Assembly: GCA_020849075.1 (NCBI GenBank)
Contig: JADLGZ010000050.1
Span: forward strand, 1-6,890
From: Fimbriimonadaceae bacterium
GTDB lineage: Bacteria > Armatimonadota > Fimbriimonadia > Fimbriimonadales > Fimbriimonadaceae
DNA length: 6,890 nucleotides
Direction of reading: 5' to 3'
Part shown: positions 5,085-6,890 of the stretch, in pieces
Numbering within the stretch: the first letter of the stretch is position 1
How the letters are laid out: each line of letters begins with the position of its first letter
Position numbers and translations under genes: made by a program
The notes under the pieces: generated by a model
What the model saw: only the letters and a program-made list of their open reading frames with translations
Told to the model about the DNA's origin: nothing
Databases searched by the model: none

Positions 5085-5795
5085 ATGGATTTGACCGCGC
5101 CACGAGACCCTAGTCAGCCCTGGCTCACCCAAGGTGAGGAGAAGCGACGGGCCGTTCAGAATATGTTCGCCCGTATTGCGCCCGGATACGACCGGATGAA
5201 CCGGCTCATGACCGCGAATTCAGACCGCACTTGGCGTCGTAAGGCGGTCCAAGTCCTTCAAGTAAAACCAGGCCAGAAAGCTCTTGATCTATGCTGTGGC
5301 ACCGGCGACTTTCTCCCCTTGTTGGTGCAGGCCGGTGCCATAGCATGGGGCATGGATTTCTGCCTTCCCATGCTCACCTTGGCACGATCAAAGTCACCCG
5401 CGTCATTAGGCCTGGCTGACGCGTGCTGCATTCCTTTGCGATCCGGTTCCGTAGACGTTGTGACGGTTGGCTGGGGTATCCGCAATGTCCCCGATATTGA
5501 TCTTGCGCACCGGGAGATCGCTCGGGTTCTTAAACCGGGTGGACGGTTTGTGAGCCTGGATATGGCTATCCCGAAAAACCCGGCGATCCGAGGCATTAGT
5601 CAAGTTGTTTCGTCGACACTGCTGCCATTACTTGGTGGCGACAGGGAGGCATACCGATACTTGCCCGAAAGTGCAAGGCGATTCAAATCGCGGGAGGATC
5701 TTGCCCAGAGTATGGAGCAGGCCGGGTTTAAGAACGTCCGCTATCGCGACTATGCTTTCGGCAATGTATGCATGCATTGGGGGGTGAGGGCATGA
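5085..5795 (+). CDS. menG: Demethylmenaquinone methyltransferase (MenG/UbiE family)
   Basis: A 236-residue class I SAM-dependent methyltransferase that performs the C-methylation of demethylmenaquinone, the last step of menaquinone synthesis. FARIAPGYDRMN at 28-39 is the family N-terminal signature. LDLCCGTGD at 67-75 is the SAM-binding glycine loop. GMDFCLPML at 89-97 has the acidic residue contacting the ribose. VGWGIRNVPD at 128-137 and LKPGGRFVSLDM at 149-160 are family motifs, and YRYLPESARRF at 190-200 is diagnostic. I prefer MenG over UbiE because the neighbour is a polyprenyl diphosphate synthase and no ubiquinone-specific gene is seen; both names cover this family. The ATG at 5085 lacks a Shine-Dalgarno, and a TTG two codons earlier is possible. 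The stop overlaps the next start as ATGA. Confidence 0.94.
   Translation: MDLTAPRDPSQPWLTQGEEKRRAVQNMFARIAPGYDRMNRLMTANSDRTWRRKAVQVLQVKPGQKALDLCCGTGDFLPLLVQAGAIAWGMDFCLPMLTLARSKSPASLGLADACCIPLRSGSVDVVTVGWGIRNVPDIDLAHREIARVLKPGGRFVSLDMAIPKNPAIRGISQVVSSTLLPLLGGDREAYRYLPESARRFKSREDLAQSMEQAGFKNVRYRDYAFGNVCMHWGVRA
5780..5787 (+). promoter_or_regulatory. Ribosome-binding site for the polyprenyl synthase start at 5792
   Basis: GGGGGTGA lies 4 bases before the ATG at 5792 and is one base from GGAGGTGA. It supports this start over the in-frame ATG at 5768, which would add eight residues (MHALGGEG) unlike the family. Confidence 0.6.
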
Positions 5796-6796
5796 AGTCA
5801 GGTTTATTCGAGGCAGCGGGTGTTGCGAGCGCAAGCCTAGTGCAAATTGCCGCCGACGTTTCGGCAATTGAGCAGCAGCTTCGCTCGCAAACGACCAGTC
5901 AGGTTGCCATCGTTGGGGAAGTCTTGCTACACACATTGGAAGCCGGTGGAAAGCGATTACGCCCGGTGTTTCTCCTGCTCAGCGCAAAGGCAACGGGACG
6001 CGAGTTCTCGACCGAACGAGCCCTTAAGCTTGGCGCGTGCATGGAGATGATTCACATGGCAACGCTCATTCATGACGATGTGATTGATGCCAGCGATACG
6101 CGCCGGGGCCGGCCAACGGCGGCAAGCGTCTATGGCAACACCGCCAGTATCTTGAGTGGAGATGTGTACTTAGCCAAGGCGATGGCAATCTTGGCGAGTG
6201 ATGGAGATATTGAGATCATACGGACCTCAGCTCGCATGGTGGTCGAAATGGCCGAGGGAGAGGCGCGAGAGGTTGAGGTGCGTGGAGACTTTGATCTTTC
6301 GCTGGATGATCACCTGCGGATCCTAGGCATGAAGACAGCGGCATTTGTTGAGTGTTGCTGCACGGTGGGAGGCCGAGTGGCTGGTGCCGATTTGGGTGAT
6401 GTTGATGCGCTTGCGCACTATGGGCGACATTTAGGGCTTGCCTTCCAGATTGCGGACGATATCTTGGACTTTCGCGGCAACTCAAAGCAAACCGGCAAAC
6501 CCCGAGCCACTGATTTTCGCGAGGGGTGCGTCACCCTGCCCTTGATTGAATTACGGAAGGATCTCGAACCGAGCGAAGACCGCTTCGTTCGTAAGGCCTT
6601 TGAGGAAGGAGTGTCAGATGGCGAGTTGGAGACGATTGTCCGTTGGATGGCTGAACGAGGCGCTTTCAATCGAGCCCTCAGCCTTGCCGAGCAGCATTTG
6701 GAGTTGGCGCGCCAGTCCCTAGACAACCTTCCACACTCTCCGCACCGTGACTTACTCCGTGCCGCGGGGCGATACGTCATCCAGCGTCAGGCATGA
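5792..6796 (+). CDS. Trans-polyprenyl diphosphate synthase, long-chain (HepT/IspB/IspA family)
   Basis: A 334-residue all-helical isoprenyl diphosphate synthase. It condenses isopentenyl diphosphate onto an allylic primer, here probably to make the menaquinone side chain. GGKRLRP is at 52-58. The first Asp-rich motif DDVID is at 95-99, followed by TRRGRPT at 103-109. GMKTA is at 179-183. The second Asp-rich motif DDILD is at 222-226, and GKPRATDFREGCVTLP is at 235-250. The fifth residue before the first motif is Ala90, in HMATLIHDD. A small residue there usually allows long products, so hepta- to nonaprenyl is more likely than farnesyl or geranylgeranyl; exact length is not readable. Cys246 stands where many relatives have Lys. 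The start overlaps the menG stop (ATGA), and the gene end overlaps the next start the same way. Confidence 0.93.
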   Translation: MKSGLFEAAGVASASLVQIAADVSAIEQQLRSQTTSQVAIVGEVLLHTLEAGGKRLRPVFLLLSAKATGREFSTERALKLGACMEMIHMATLIHDDVIDASDTRRGRPTAASVYGNTASILSGDVYLAKAMAILASDGDIEIIRTSARMVVEMAEGEAREVEVRGDFDLSLDDHLRILGMKTAAFVECCCTVGGRVAGADLGDVDALAHYGRHLGLAFQIADDILDFRGNSKQTGKPRATDFREGCVTLPLIELRKDLEPSEDRFVRKAFEEGVSDGELETIVRWMAERGAFNRALSLAEQHLELARQSLDNLPHSPHRDLLRAAGRYVIQRQA

Positions 6797-6890
6797 CCCA
6801 ACTCGTCGTCTTTGACTTGGATGGCACACTCTTTCGTGGGGATGAGGTCGTTGAAGGTGCGCCGCAGGCGTTGGCACGCCTGCGCTCGCA
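6793..6890 (+). CDS. HAD-superfamily phosphatase, N-terminus only (subclass IIA-like, NagD/PGP type)
   Basis: Thirty-two codons are visible from the ATG at 6793 before the right edge. VVFDLDGTLFRGDEVV at 5-20 contains HAD motif I (DxDGT), with the nucleophile Asp8 and general acid Asp10. GDEVVEGAPQALARLR at 16-31 resembles the start of subclass IIA phosphatases such as NagD and phosphoglycolate phosphatase. The ATG overlaps the polyprenyl synthase stop as ATGA, so it is probably the third gene of the menG operon. The substrate cannot be told from this fragment; a role on an isoprenoid phosphate is only a guess from position. Confidence 0.82.
   Translation, partial: MTQLVVFDLDGTLFRGDEVVEGAPQALARLRS

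Noticed and set aside
5048..5113. A 21-codon reading frame (MMRNFQNLLKI...) overlapping the menG start in another frame, a possible upstream regulatory ORF.
   Set aside because: Its sequence has no run of codons suggesting attenuation, its start overlaps the candidate -10, and it would begin upstream of the expected transcript start.
5768..5791. Earlier in-frame ATG for the polyprenyl synthase.
   Set aside because: It lies inside menG with no ribosome-binding site, whereas the ATG at 5792 has GGGGGTGA before it and the ATGA overlap seen again at the next junction.
1..6890. Mobile element, CRISPR array, toxin-antitoxin or defence cassette.
   Set aside because: No transposase or integrase, spaced direct repeats or terminal inverted repeats, or known defence domains are visible; nearly all of the window is explained by conserved housekeeping genes.

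Overview
The window is a compact, gene-dense bacterial chromosome segment with a GC content in the mid-50s by eye. It carries two oppositely oriented blocks of mostly core genes. I see no mobile element, CRISPR array, tRNA or rRNA. The lineage cannot be fixed from the sequence. Three things point to a menaquinone-using bacterium outside the well-studied groups: a demethylmenaquinone methyltransferase next to a long-chain polyprenyl diphosphate synthase; an rpsU / 7TM-HD protein / ybeY / diacylglycerol-kinase order like that of Bacillota; and an M29 aminopeptidase. Armatimonadota or a related Terrabacteria lineage is a guess only.

Minus-strand block (about 3726 down to 1). Transcription probably starts at a TATAAT box at 3723-3718 and runs through rpsU (bS21), an HDIG-type 7TM-HD phosphohydrolase, ybeY (rRNA endonuclease/maturation factor), a diacylglycerol/undecaprenol kinase fused to a PAP2 phosphatase domain, and a CNNM/CorC-type protein with DUF21 and CBS domains that runs off the left edge. 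From the HD gene onward the genes overlap or lie 2 bases apart, which suggests one coupled operon linking ribosome function with membrane lipid and nucleotide-second-messenger turnover.

Plus-strand block (3774 to the right edge). It opens with a complete M29 metallo-aminopeptidase, divergent from rpsU. A 192-base gap (4893-5084) follows. It holds an inverted repeat after the aminopeptidase, a plausible unlisted 37-residue single-span membrane peptide on the minus strand, and an 8-2-8 perfect inverted repeat just ahead of menG. Then come menG, a trans-polyprenyl diphosphate synthase and the first 32 codons of a HAD phosphatase. These three genes are joined by two ATGA stop/start overlaps and would supply the methyl and polyprenyl parts of menaquinone.

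Nothing here is a convincing undescribed system. The points most worth a second look are the HD phosphohydrolase that lacks room for the extracellular HDED sensor, the kinase-phosphatase fusion, the His-to-Asp change in the YbeY metal site, the small membrane ORF and the menG-proximal inverted repeat.
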